The notes under the pieces are model-generated. The model was not told where the DNA came from. It did no database searches and saw only the letters and a list, made by a program, of their open reading frames with translations. DNA of 64,000 nucleotides from Sacculina carcini (Eukaryota > Arthropoda > Thecostraca > Sacculinidae): the NCBI GenBank assembly GCA_916048095.2, contig OU696572.1, forward strand, positions 3,374,862 through 3,438,861, given 5' to 3'. The translations under genes and the position numbers were made by a program. Of the stretch, positions 52,181 through 61,485 are shown piece after piece; within the stretch, counting starts at the first letter, position 1, and every line of letters begins with the position of its first letter.

Positions 52181-52389
52181 CAGGCGCAGATGAATTATCG
52201 ACATAATTTCATTAGCATCACACCATCCTCACTCGGGGCACCAGTGTGGCGTTTGGGTTGCCACGGAACAACACACGTTGATAACGTGAGTGCTATGGAC
52301 CGACTGTATTTACAAGCACAGACAAACAGGCGTACACACAGCTGGTAGGGTCACGAGTTGGCTCAAGACGAAGTTCGTGCGGCACCACA
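52181..52389 (-). mobile_element. Truncated miniature LTR element family 1, copy B
   Basis: Same truncated structure as 5839-6048: an internally deleted 145-bp LTR (52245-52389) with the primer-binding-like TGGTGCCCCGAGTGAGG and a stub of interior. Confidence 0.82.
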
Positions 52390-52429
52390 ATACTATTAAT
52401 TTTGTATTCAATTCATAAGAGAAAAGGAA

Positions 52430-52694
52430 TGTAATATCGAGCGGGCCGAAGAGACACGATACACACGAGAAACAATACATGCACACGTCAAAGCTCTCAC
52501 CACAAGTGACCTACAAACCTAGAGCGACCCAGTTATATACCCTCGGTTAGTTAATGCACACAACCAATCATGCCTACCGGCAATAGACCATTCGCTCGCT
52601 ACCGGTAACGCCCAACCCATTGCGATCCTATAGTGCACAATCACACTGACATTTACAGGGTCCAATAGGTGGCGCCTTATAGCTCTATACTACA
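52430..52694 (-). repeat. 3' LTR of gypsy element B
   Basis: 265 bp from TGTAATATCGAGCGGG to CTCTATACTACA, next to TACCCCCACACTT, the reverse complement of a purine tract. It appears identical to the other LTR. Confidence 0.94.
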
Positions 52695-52718
52695 TACCCC
52701 CACACTTCAAAGCTTTCC

Positions 52719-55700
52719 CTATGCACTCCGCAATTTAGAGGGCAGCCATCGGCGACGTCCTCTCGACGACGGCTGCAGCTCGTACGTGTCCGTCGTTGTC
52801 GTCCTGTCGTCTGGCACGTCATGACTGACCGAGGCTGGGCCGTTACGGCGCCGTGTGCCCTGGTCGGTGTCGACGGTCGTCGGGTCGTGCCACAGGAAGT
52901 CGTCGTCATTCACTGCTTCCTTGGCTCTGGCCAACTGAGCCGGATTTCGCACGCTTCCGTCCTCCAACAGGAACGACGATCCTCTTCTGGCCACAACTTT
53001 TTGCGGCGGACTGAAACGCGGAGACATTTTCGGCACTCGTCCCGGAGAACGTACATGCACCGCGTCGCCTGGATGGATCTTCGGCTCTCGTGCAGCGTGA
53101 CGGCGATCGTAATTTTTCTTGTTGCGTCGCTGCTGTCGCTCCACACGTGTGCGCACGTCTCCAGGCGCGCATTGCGTCGTCGTGGCCGGCACGGGCAGAG
53201 ACAGTCGGATCGCGCGGCCGTGGAGCAGCACTGATGGTGCACAACCCGTACTACAGTGCGGGGTGGCTCTATACTGAGCCAGCAGACGCCTGACTCGCTC
53301 TCTGAACGCGCCCTTGTGGTGCTCCTGAAGCCACGACTTGAACGTCCTGTTGAAGCGCTCAACAGCGTCGTTCCCGCGGGGCCAGTAGGCGGCTGATCGC
53401 AGGTGTTCAATATCTCGTTGCTTCAGGAACGACTGAAAGTCGCCACCGACGAATTGGCGCCCGTTGTCACTGACGATTTGGTCAGGATATCCTTCTCGGG
53501 CGAACACGCTGTCGAGAAACTCGATTATGTGTGACGTCTCAGCCGACGGGGTCATACACACCTCCGCCCACTTTGAGTAGTAATCAACGAGCGTCACCGC
53601 GAACCGACAGTCCTCGGGCGCTCTGTCCAGCGGTCCGACGATGTCGACGCCCAGTTTTGCCCATGGCCGCTCGGGCAGATCAACAGGCTGAAGTGGAGCG
53701 ATGCGCGTGCGGTTGCACAACACCTTATCACTCGTTTGACATGCTGCACACCGGTCGACAACCCGCTGAGCGTCGGCGTCCATGCCCGGCCACCACGCCA
53801 GGCTACGGAGTAGCTGCTTGGTGCGGACACACCCGTCATGCGCCGCGTGTGCACGGGATAGATAATCGTCCCGCAACCTTGCTGGCACGACTAATTGATG
53901 ACCGGCGCGAATGACCAGCTCGCCGTCCACCGACAGTTCGTGACGGATGGCAAAATACGGCCTGATAGCCGCGCTGCATTGTTTCGCTGCCTCCGGGAAC
54001 CCTTCCAGAACGTGCCTGCGAAGTGCGACGATGTCCGGGTCTGCACGGCTCGCGTCACGAACCGCGCTCATCGACAGGCTGGGCTCGTCGTCGTCCAGTG
54101 TTGCGATGACGTCATATTCATCGCCGTCGTCCTCGTCACATGCCGAGTGCGAGCTCGCTGGCGGCAGACGCGACAGTGCATCTGCGCCAGGAATTGACTT
54201 GCCTGGCACGTGTTGTACGCTGTATGAGTACGGGATTAATCTCGCTTGCCATCGGGCGACACGAGCACCCGCACGTCCACTGAAGTTCGCCGACAGAACT
54301 GATTTCAGCGCGCTGTGGTCTGTTCGGAGAATGAAATGACGGCCCCATAAAAACATCTTCCACTTTTCAACAGCCAAAACTGCTGCCAGTGTCTCCCGCT
54401 CGGTGACTGAATATTTTTGCTCAGCTGGCGACAGCTTACGGCTCCAAAACGAGATGATGGCCTCGTTTCCGTCGTCGCCGATCTGAGATAGAACGCCGCC
54501 GCATCCCTTCTGACTGGCGTCGGTTGTGACGATCGTCGGTTTCGACGTGTCGTACCGACGGAGCGGGTCGGCAGAAACAATCAGCTGCTTGACTTTCTCG
54601 AACACTTCCTCGTGCTGCTGCATCCATGTAAACGTGGTATTTTTCTTCAACAGATCCTGTAGCGGGCTCACAGTGCTGGCGTAGTGCGGAATAAAGTGCG
54701 ACAGCCAGCCGCACAGTCCTAAAAAGCTGCGCAGTTCTTTGGCGTCTGACGGCGCTTGCGCGTCACGAATAGCTCGCAGATGATCGTGTGATGGTGACAC
54801 GTCACTGCCTGACACACGCAAGCCACAGAACTCAAGCTCGGTCTTCGCCACCGCCGATTTGTCGAGGTTTAGCGTCACATTTGCCGCATTTAGCCGATTC
54901 ATCACCTCACGAAGCCTACGATCGTGAGTCTCTCGAGTCCGTCCGCAGCAGACAATGTCATCCAAATAGTGGACACATCCGTCTATTCCGGTCAGCAGCT
55001 TGTCCAAGAGTCGTTGGAAAGCCGCTCCCGCGGAGGCGAGACCAAACGGCACTCGTCGGAATTGAAAGAGTCCTTCGTGAGTGATAAAGGCGGTCATCTG
55101 TCGAGACTCCGGGTGAAGCATCATCTGGTGATATGCCGAGCGTAGGTCCAGTTTTGTGTAGTATGTGCCCTTTAATTGGCACATCAGCTCGGACAGCGTC
55201 GGTAAGGGATGCACTTCAGTGATGATTTGACTGTTTGGTCCGCGTAAATCGACGCACAGTCGTATGCCGCCAGATTTTCTCCTCGCCACGACGATAGGAC
55301 TGACCCATTGTGAAGCGTCGGTCTTCTCTATGATCCCTTCGTTCTGCAGTCGTTGCAGTTCTGCAGATACCTCCGCCCTGACAGAAAGCGGCAGGCGGCG
55401 AAGCGGATATGATGTTGGCTGAGCGTCTGGCTTTAACTGAATGCGATGGCAGAACCCCGCAATGGGCGGCAGACACTCGTCCGTCGCTGTGGCATGGCCG
55501 AATACTGCGCTGATGACACCTTCACCAGGTCGTATTGTGAGTCCTAGATCAGCCATAGTGGTGAGTCCCAGAAGACCTTCAGTCGAGGCAGTGTCGATCA
55601 CGTAAAATTCAGAGCGTGCAGTGTGTTCTCCCACCTGTACTGTTGCCGGCAGAACACCTACCACGTCCAGCGGTTTCCGACCCACGCCGTAGAGTCGGGT

Positions 55701-56672
55701 GTCCGTGTGCGTCACTTCCGACCCTTTGAAGAGTGACCTTGCCAGGGGAAGGCTGAGAATTGAAACACTCGCGCCGGTGTCAACCTGCAGACAGACTGTG
55801 GCGGACGTACCATTGCTTACGGTTACAAGCGCATCACACATAATTTTCTTGCCTGCTGAGGAACACGACAAGATGGTGACGCTCTTTACCGGACGCTTGG
55901 TTTTCTTTATGCATTTTGACTGGCACACGGCAGCCCAGTGACCTGTTCGGCCGCAATTGTTACATTGAGATGTCCTGGCTGGGCAAAACTCGCTGCGTGG
56001 CGTTTTGTGATTGCGTCCACAGTGTGTGCACTTACTCTCCAATCGGCTGGTTGTGCTGGTCGTCTTGCTGGCTGCACCTCGAACGACGTTGGTTTCGCCG
56101 ATACTTGGATCACGTCCCGGAGCCGTCATGAGCGCTGATTGTCGCCTGGATAGCTCAAACGCCTCAGCCGTCTGCAATAGTGAGCTGAGCGTCAACGTTG
56201 GATCTTGGAGAAACTTCTCGCGTAGCCGTGGGTGCAGTGTCTGCTCGACCACTTGATCACGGATAAGCTCGTCTGTCAACGTTCCGAATCTGCAGTTGGA
56301 GGCCAAACTGCGTAGTACAGAGACATAGTCTGCAGTCGTCTCCGTTGCAAGCTGCTTGCGTTGTCGGAACGCAAAACGCTCGGCAATGACGTTTACTCTC
56401 GGGCCGTAGTAAGTTGTCAGTTGTCGCAAGACTTTCTGACTCTCTGTTTCGTCCTCCCGCTTGATTTCGGCCGGCAGCGAACGATAAACTCGTCGAGCCT
56501 CGGCACCGACACAATGTAGCAGCAGGGCCCGACGTCTGGTGTCTGGGTACGACTCGGCACCGATGGCCACCATGTAGTTCTCATAAGAGTACTTCCACTC
56601 GTCCCAAGAAACCGTGGGTTTTCCAGGGTGCGGTAGAAACGGTGCAGGTGGCAGAACACTCTCAGCATTCAT
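52719..56672 (-). CDS. gypsy B gag-pol polyprotein, complete
   Basis: 1317 codons from the ATG whose first base is 56672 (MNAESVLPPAPFLPHPGKPT). Gag: VSWDEWKYSYENYMVAIGA and LLLHCVGAEARRVYRSLP (about 20-180), then two zinc knuckles (CTHCGRNHKTPRSEFC, CNNCGRTGHWAAVC, about 215-250). Protease: LQVDTGASVSIL (DTG 298-300). RT: LDLRSAYHQM (D509) and HYLDDIVCCG (569-572). RNase H: TTDASQKGCGGVL and RTDHSALKSV. Integrase: HAAHDGCVRTKQLL with CAACQ, VDIVGPLDRA, VSDNGRQF and NDAVERFNRTFKSW, then a basic C-terminus. One frame without stops, so gag and pol are made as a fusion. It shares family membership with element A, whose gag N-terminus is lost. Confidence 0.94.
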   Translation of the reverse strand: MNAESVLPPAPFLPHPGKPTVSWDEWKYSYENYMVAIGAESYPDTRRRALLLHCVGAEARRVYRSLPAEIKREDETESQKVLRQLTTYYGPRVNVIAERFAFRQRKQLATETTADYVSVLRSLASNCRFGTLTDELIRDQVVEQTLHPRLREKFLQDPTLTLSSLLQTAEAFELSRRQSALMTAPGRDPSIGETNVVRGAASKTTSTTSRLESKCTHCGRNHKTPRSEFCPARTSQCNNCGRTGHWAAVCQSKCIKKTKRPVKSVTILSCSSAGKKIMCDALVTVSNGTSATVCLQVDTGASVSILSLPLARSLFKGSEVTHTDTRLYGVGRKPLDVVGVLPATVQVGEHTARSEFYVIDTASTEGLLGLTTMADLGLTIRPGEGVISAVFGHATATDECLPPIAGFCHRIQLKPDAQPTSYPLRRLPLSVRAEVSAELQRLQNEGIIEKTDASQWVSPIVVARRKSGGIRLCVDLRGPNSQIITEVHPLPTLSELMCQLKGTYYTKLDLRSAYHQMMLHPESRQMTAFITHEGLFQFRRVPFGLASAGAAFQRLLDKLLTGIDGCVHYLDDIVCCGRTRETHDRRLREVMNRLNAANVTLNLDKSAVAKTELEFCGLRVSGSDVSPSHDHLRAIRDAQAPSDAKELRSFLGLCGWLSHFIPHYASTVSPLQDLLKKNTTFTWMQQHEEVFEKVKQLIVSADPLRRYDTSKPTIVTTDASQKGCGGVLSQIGDDGNEAIISFWSRKLSPAEQKYSVTERETLAAVLAVEKWKMFLWGRHFILRTDHSALKSVLSANFSGRAGARVARWQARLIPYSYSVQHVPGKSIPGADALSRLPPASSHSACDEDDGDEYDVIATLDDDEPSLSMSAVRDASRADPDIVALRRHVLEGFPEAAKQCSAAIRPYFAIRHELSVDGELVIRAGHQLVVPARLRDDYLSRAHAAHDGCVRTKQLLRSLAWWPGMDADAQRVVDRCAACQTSDKVLCNRTRIAPLQPVDLPERPWAKLGVDIVGPLDRAPEDCRFAVTLVDYYSKWAEVCMTPSAETSHIIEFLDSVFAREGYPDQIVSDNGRQFVGGDFQSFLKQRDIEHLRSAAYWPRGNDAVERFNRTFKSWLQEHHKGAFRERVRRLLAQYRATPHCSTGCAPSVLLHGRAIRLSLPVPATTTQCAPGDVRTRVERQQRRNKKNYDRRHAAREPKIHPGDAVHVRSPGRVPKMSPRFSPPQKVVARRGSSFLLEDGSVRNPAQLARAKEAVNDDDFLWHDPTTVDTDQGTRRRNGPASVSHDVPDDRTTTTDTYELQPSSRGRRRWLPSKLRSA

Positions 56673-56697
56673 ACCTGTTTTTATCCTCGTCGCCAAT

Positions 56698-56962
56698 TGT
56701 AATATCGAGCGGGCCGAAGAGACACGATACACACGAGAAACAATACATGCACACGTCAAAGCTCTCACCACAAGTGACCTACAAACCTAGAGCGACCCAG
56801 TTATATACCCTCGGTTAGTTAATGCACACAACCAATCATGCCTACCGGCAATAGACCATTCGCTCGCTACCGGTAACGCCCAACCCATTGCGATCCTATA
56901 GTGCACAATCACACTGACATTTACAGGGTCCAATAGGTGGCGCCTTATAGCTCTATACTACA
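56698..56962 (-). repeat. 5' LTR of gypsy element B
   Basis: 265 bp, same sequence as 52430-52694 by eye. The primer-binding sequence lies immediately to its left in window coordinates (CTCGTCGCCAAT). Confidence 0.94.
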
Positions 56963-58380
56963 AGGAATATGAATTAAAAAAGAGTGGAGTAAGCCCATAA
57001 AAAGTCTAAATTTCTATATCTTCATATTTATTTTCACAAAATAGTTTGCCTAAACCGCCTCATATTTAAACTTGCCCGTCGTGCTGAATAATTCAGAACT
57101 TAGACACAAAACAATGACTACACTTTTCATCATAATGTTTCCAAAATATTTTTATAACTTATCATCACCGTCTAGCATTGAACCCGCCAGTTGTGCGGAG
57201 CAATTCATAAAAAGAAATTCATATTTATTCATAAGCATATTGCAAATTATAAAAGAAAACAGATATACTCATTAAAATCTTACGCAATTGAAAAGTCTAA
57301 ATTTATTATTTATTTTTTTGACAACATATTTTCCTCATATTTAAACCCGCCCGTCGTGCTGAATAATTCATAAAATATAATGCACATTTAATCCATAAAA
57401 TATACTGAATACAAATTAATAAGCAAAAAATTTAACCTGAAAATACGTTAACCAATAAAAACTCTAAATGTGAATATTTTAATTATAAATTTTACAAAAT
57501 ATTATCCCTTAATCAACCTTATATTTAAACCTACCCGTCGTGCGGAATAATTCAGAACACTAACACGTAACTCGTACAAAACAATGAAAATTCTATCATG
57601 TAAACCCGCCCGTCGTGCGAAACAGTTCATACTATTAAATTTGTATTCAATTCATAAGAGAAAAGAAATATGAATTAAAAAAGAAAAGAGTAAACCCATA
57701 AAAAATCAAAATTTATATATTTATATAATATTTTGACAAAATAGTTTGCCTAAACCGCCTCATATTTAAACCTGCCCGTCGTGCTGAATAATTCAGAACT
57801 CAGACACGAAACAATGAAAAATGACTACACTTTTTCATTATAATGTTTCCGAAATATATGTATAACTTAACATCACCATCTAGCATTAAAACCCGCCCGT
57901 TGTGCAGAACAATTAATAAAGTAAAATAAATATCAAATTAATAAAAACCATTAGAAATTTAAAAAGAAATAGTAAACCCATAAAAATGCTTAACCAATAG
58001 AAAAGTCTAATTATGAGTGTTATTATTTTAGATGTTGCAACATATTTTCCCTCGAACAGCCTCGTATTTAAACCCGCCCGTCGTGCGGGACTATAAATAA
58101 AATATAATGAATCAAAAAGCAAAAAGCTCATCCAATAGAAAAATATAAATTTGTAAATTCTTGTTTTAATTATTAACGAAGTTTTTCCCTCAACACTGCT
58201 CAAATTCCCACCCGTCCTTCGTGTGTAGTAATTCAGAAGTGTGTAGGAACGCCTACAAAAGATAATAACACGTAACTGTGTATTGATCGACTGACTAGAT
58301 AACGTATGTCGGAAACCACAAATGAAACAACGCATATACAAATGAATATATAATACAATGGTGGCGCGGAGACCACAGTT
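56963..58380. repeat. AT-rich repeat field with GCCCGTCGTGC cores, copy B
   Basis: Modules with CATATTTAAACCCGCCCGTC and GTGCTGAATAATTCA-like ends recur near 57065, 57185, 57345, 57525, 57603, 57770, 57890, 58070 and 58205. The part to 57985 matches 10542-10724 and 11961-12712. The last 395 bp are only in copy B. It contains the empty sites for gypsy A (57046) and the hairpin-LTR element (57209). No gene is seen. Confidence 0.72.
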
Positions 58381-59303
58381 CCCCCCCAGGTGCGGAGCAC
58401 CGACTACTGAAAGCGATCCGGGGCGCAAATTGGCCTGGCGCGCCTGGACCAAACGATTCTGGGAGGCCGGAGTGTGTGCGAAGTGTCAGCAGGAACAGGC
58501 GACTCCGTTACCGACGTGGGAACCGCAGCTGCCTCGGTGGCGCCTTGAGAAGTTTGGGCTGAAGGCGGCAGTGGTGAGCTGCAAGTTTGGCTTCTCTCGG
58601 AAAATGCCGGCTTCAAACGGTCGATGGCGACTGTGTCCGGGCGTCCGTTGAAGTCCAAAACGAATGCTTTGTCACCGCGCTGAAGCACGGCATACGGTCC
58701 GCGGTAAGGGGGAGTCAGTGGTGGACGCACAGCATCCACACGAACAAACACATGTGTCGCCGTCATCAGCGGCTGCGACACAAACGGACGGTCGGCGTCG
58801 TAGCGCCGGTGCCAAGCGGTCGGTGTTGGCCGTAGTCTGGACATGGAGGTGGCGAGCTGTCGAGCTGTCTCATTCGCTGGTGACAACTCAGCCTGTGAGA
58901 AAAATTGGCCCGGGAGGCGCATTTTTTCGCCAAACACCATCTCCGCTGATGATGAATTGATGTCCGGCTTGTACGCCGCCCGCATGCCCATCAGAACCAA
59001 GGGCAGGGCCGCCATCCAGTTAACATTGCTCTCTAGAGCAGCAGTAAGAGAGGATTTCAGCTGGCGATGAATACGCTCTACTAACCCATTCTGCTGAGGA
59101 GAATAAACGCACGTTGTCTTCAGCTGAGCCCCGAGGATGGACCAAAACCCGCTCCACAGGTCGGACACAAACTGTCGGCCACGGTCGGACGTAATGCACA
59201 GGCACATACCAAACCGAGACGTCCAGTCAAGTAATGCGCGAGCACAAGACGCAGCAGAAGCCTCTGGCATCGGTATTGCCTCGGGGTAACGCGTGTACCT
59301 GTC
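58381..59303 (-). pseudogene. gypsy element C integrase fragment, copy B
   Basis: The minus-strand frame matches 12721-13642 with few changes: TRYPEAIPMPEASAASCARA, ITSDRGRQFVSDLW, NGLVERIHRQLKSSLTAALE and the GPYAVLQRGDKAFVLDF module. The zinc finger and everything upstream are missing because the duplication ends at 59303. Confidence 0.88.
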
Positions 59304-59339
59304 AGTAGAAGAGTTCAACACTTTGTGACATTTTAACCT

Positions 59340-59578
59340 AACTTTTTTGTGTATACCTAACCTAACCTAACCTAACCTAACCTAACCTAACCTAACCTAA
59401 CCTAACTTTTTTTAGTTTTTTTTTTTTAACCTAACCTAACTTTTTTATAGTTTTTTTTTTAACCTAACCTAACCTAACTTTTTTTTAACCTAACCTAACT
59501 TTTTTTTAACCTAACCTAACTTTTTTTTTTCTTTATTATATACCTAACTTAACTTTTTTGTGTATACCTAACCCAACT
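59340..59578. repeat. Interstitial (TTAGG)n telomere-type repeats with T-tracts
   Basis: An uninterrupted run of ten CCTAA units sits at 59356-59405, followed by shorter ACCTAACCTAAC groups separated by T5-T10 runs up to about 59575. TTTTTTGTGTATACCTAAC occurs at both ends of the block. On the minus strand this is TTAGG, the canonical arthropod telomere repeat. It starts about 50 bp after the break of duplication copy B. Confidence 0.93.
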
Positions 59579-59790
59579 TATATTTTTTTATTTCTTATTC
59601 TTCCTTTCTTATTATATTTACTCTTTATTCTATGCCCAACTTTTATTTTTTTTTTCCTATTCTTCCTTTCTTATTATATTTATTCTTTATTCTATGCTCA
59701 ACTTTTATTTTTTATTTCCTATTCTTCCTTTCTTATTATATTTATTCTTTATTCTATGCCCAACTTTTATTTTTTTCCTTTATTTCTATT
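59573..59790. repeat. 62-bp tandem repeat, about 3.5 copies
   Basis: Units begin CCCAACTTTTATTTTTT and continue CTATTCTTCCTTTCTTATTA to TTCTATG. Phe/Leu/Ile-rich frames through it are artefacts. Confidence 0.9.
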
Positions 59791-60290
59791 TTATGTCACG
59801 ATACTCATTATATCGGGATCGCCAAGTCGATGTTTGGTAGAGACGTGAATATAATAATTTTCAATCATACTTGAAATATATATAGAAAACGGTTTGACTA
59901 AATCGGTCGCAAAGACAATGTTCCAATATGACGATGAATCACTCGCCAAGTTTATATAAAGTGTCTGGTTTATGTCAAATACTGCGGTAAGGATTAAAAT
60001 GCCAGATGAATTCATTGGCGTCAAGCCAAGGATGAATATATTTACCTGATACACAGGTATGGGATTAAAACATTTGCCGGTAACAAAGACCAAATTTACA
60101 CACAATTTATGTAAATGTAGCCGAAACGAATGCTTGTGAATCACTAGCTACGTTTATATAACGTGTCTGGTTTATGTCAAACACTGACTAAATCGGATTA
60201 AAACGCTATTCGACTGTGTCGGAATTGATACAAAAATGACTTGCAACGAAATGACCTTTGTGTATTTTCACTTGATACACAATTATGGCA
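59791..60290 (-). pseudogene. Degenerate tandem galectin-like sequence
   Basis: Minus-strand frame 60072 to about 59795 reads PIPVYQVNIFILGLTPMNSS, VFDINQTLYINLASDSSSYW, PFSIYISSMIENYYIHVSTK and GDPDIMSIV. The order of short blocks (VPY-type start, GL.P, F.INL, PF.I.I, Y.I.V..KH, GD....I) follows a galectin carbohydrate-recognition domain, but the sugar-contacting H.NPR and WG.EER parts are missing. A second, stop-containing copy lies just upstream (60290 to about 60080), with VYQVKIHKGHF and VFDINQTRYINVASDS. This is probably a decayed two-domain galectin; the assignment is from pattern only. Confidence 0.42.
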
Positions 60291-60334
60291 AATATACAAG
60301 TGGAAATCATGTAGAATCATATTGACGACACGAT

Positions 60335-60658
60335 TCAACGAACACATCGTGAACACAAATGTTTGTTGATTTTTCGATCAATCTTTATGATGTAAATCAT
60401 ATCGTGTGTCTCATACACAATTTCCAGCTCAGCCGACCATGTATCAGGCACAGAAACACCTTCCTGTAGAGCGTCCGAAAGACACACGTCAAACGATGTG
60501 TACTCCTTGTACGATTCGCTGATGATTTGTTTGCAATCTGACGAACTACCACCAACATATCGATAGTTATAATTAGGCACTAGTGTAGCAGGAGAAACAC
60601 AGCTCATGATGTTTATACAAAGAAAGATAAACAATGACTGTAAGAACGAAATTATCAA
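60335..60658 (-). CDS. Hypothetical small protein, possible secreted or membrane protein
   Basis: The minus-strand frame ends at 60335. The first ATG starts at 60607 (MSCVSPATLVPNYNYRYVGG), giving 90 residues with four to five Cys and a basic end (KHLCSRCVR). The frame stays open upstream through a strongly hydrophobic stretch (IITPCLIISFLQSLFIF-like) up to about 60797 without an ATG, so a longer form would need an unseen start or exon. The sequence is not recognised. It lies between the galectin-like relic and the divergent plus-strand gene. Confidence 0.4.
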   Translation of the reverse strand: MIISFLQSLFIFLCINIMSCVSPATLVPNYNYRYVGGSSSDCKQIISESYKEYTSFDVCLSDALQEGVSVPDTWSAELEIVYETHDMIYIIKIDRKINKHLCSRCVR

Positions 60659-60739
60659 ACACGGAGTGATGGCGATAATTATGACGCATGCGTCGAAAAG
60701 TAGTGCAATTAGTCTCAGCCGTGATACGCAGTTGAGCTC

Positions 60740-60789
60740 GAGACGTTTGCGGGTGAGGTTGTGTAGTTTTTTATAGCGGAACTGTCAAC
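60740..60789. promoter_or_regulatory. Candidate promoter region between divergent genes
   Basis: TTTTTTATAGCGGAACTGTC lies just before the plus-strand ATG at 60790. The same bases read GCTATAAAAAACTAC on the minus strand, a good TATA-box match for leftward transcription. Whether either is used is unknown. Confidence 0.35.
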
Positions 60790-61381
60790 ATGAGTCAGGT
60801 GAATACAAACGTTGATACGTCCAAGCGGATCCTACCATTAGAACATCATGCGGTCAAGTTTGTTGCCGACACACCATTAATCTGTGGACACCCGCTGGAG
60901 CAGAGGATTTGGATTATTTTCGGACGACTGGAAAAACAGTCAGACAGATTTCGATCACTTACAAAAACAGCTTACAAATATTATGCAACTTGAGCGATAT
61001 TTTGACCCTTTTTGGAAACTTCGTCGCGGCGCGGTCAGAATATTCACCAACGAGGAGCGTGCACTACAGATTGTGATCGATACACTTATGAGTCGGCCAA
61101 TGAGAGATGCTGTTCTTGGAGCCGTTGCAGCTGCTTTATCATTCAAAGTGTTGTCGGTGGCGTTGGTGCGAAGTGACGAGACTCAGATTTACCGGCCGCG
61201 CGATGAGACCCGCAACACAATGGAGTGGATGAAGACCATTGTTATGAGCTACTATGACTCGAGAAAACAGTATTTGACCGAAACCAAGATTTATCGCGAA
61301 TTTAAAGCCGACAAAATGAAGATGATTGTGCACAAGGAGGTTCAAGGTGAACCACAAAGTAAACGGAACAAAATTTGTTGA
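60790..61381 (+). CDS. Unknown protein of the virus-like cluster, probable frameshift
   Basis: One frame starts at ATG 60790 (MSQVNTNVDTSKRILPLEHH) and stops at 60993. A second frame is open from before 60884 to TGA 61381 and has no ATG near its start (GTG at 60884); it contains LERYFDPFWKLRRGAVRIFT, a hydrophobic AVLGAVAAALSFKVLSVALV stretch (possible membrane segment) and a Lys-rich end (EVQGEPQSKRNKIC). The two overlap by about 110 nt, so a single shift within 60884-60993 would join them into one protein of about 190 residues. I do not recognise the family. It faces away from the minus-strand capsid/protease genes and converges on them at about 61.4-61.48 kb. Confidence 0.5.
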
Positions 61382-61485
61382 ATTATTCTATGTGTACGGT
61401 ATACCAATACATTTCGTAATGTGTCACAAGAGTTTTATTATTGCGCGCGAAAAAAAAAAAAAAAACTTTGTTATCGTTCAATTTA
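61382..61485. other. Convergent gene ends with A16 run
   Basis: Contains an A16 run (61450-61465). AATAAA on the minus strand overlaps the TAA stop of the neighbouring minus-strand gene at 61486, which fits a very compact 3' end. Confidence 0.5.

Larger units (their letters stand above)
52430..56962 (-). mobile_element. Ty3/gypsy element B, full length
   Basis: A 4533-bp element with 265-bp LTRs that look identical, purine tract, primer-binding region TTGGCGACGAGGATAA next to the 5' LTR, one full gag-pol frame and AGGAA duplications on both sides (52425-52429 and 56963-56967). Copy A has the empty site (AGAAAAGGAATATGAATTA near 6080). It is the best candidate for an autonomous, recently active element in the window. 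Confidence 0.95.
46580..59303 (+). repeat. Segmental duplication, copy B
   Basis: Direct copy of 1625-13642. B-only insertions are the hairpin-LTR element (46936-48483), the LINE fragment in the receptor gene (49804-50963) and gypsy element B (52430-56962). B also retains about 395 bp (57986-58380) between the AT-rich repeats and the gypsy C fragment that is not in A. Identity ends at 59303, in the middle of the integrase coding sequence, and telomere-type repeats start about 50 bp later. Confidence 0.88.

Noticed and set aside
59558-59874. Phe/Ile/Leu-rich frame suggesting a membrane protein
   Set aside because: It is the translation of the 62-bp AT-rich tandem repeat.
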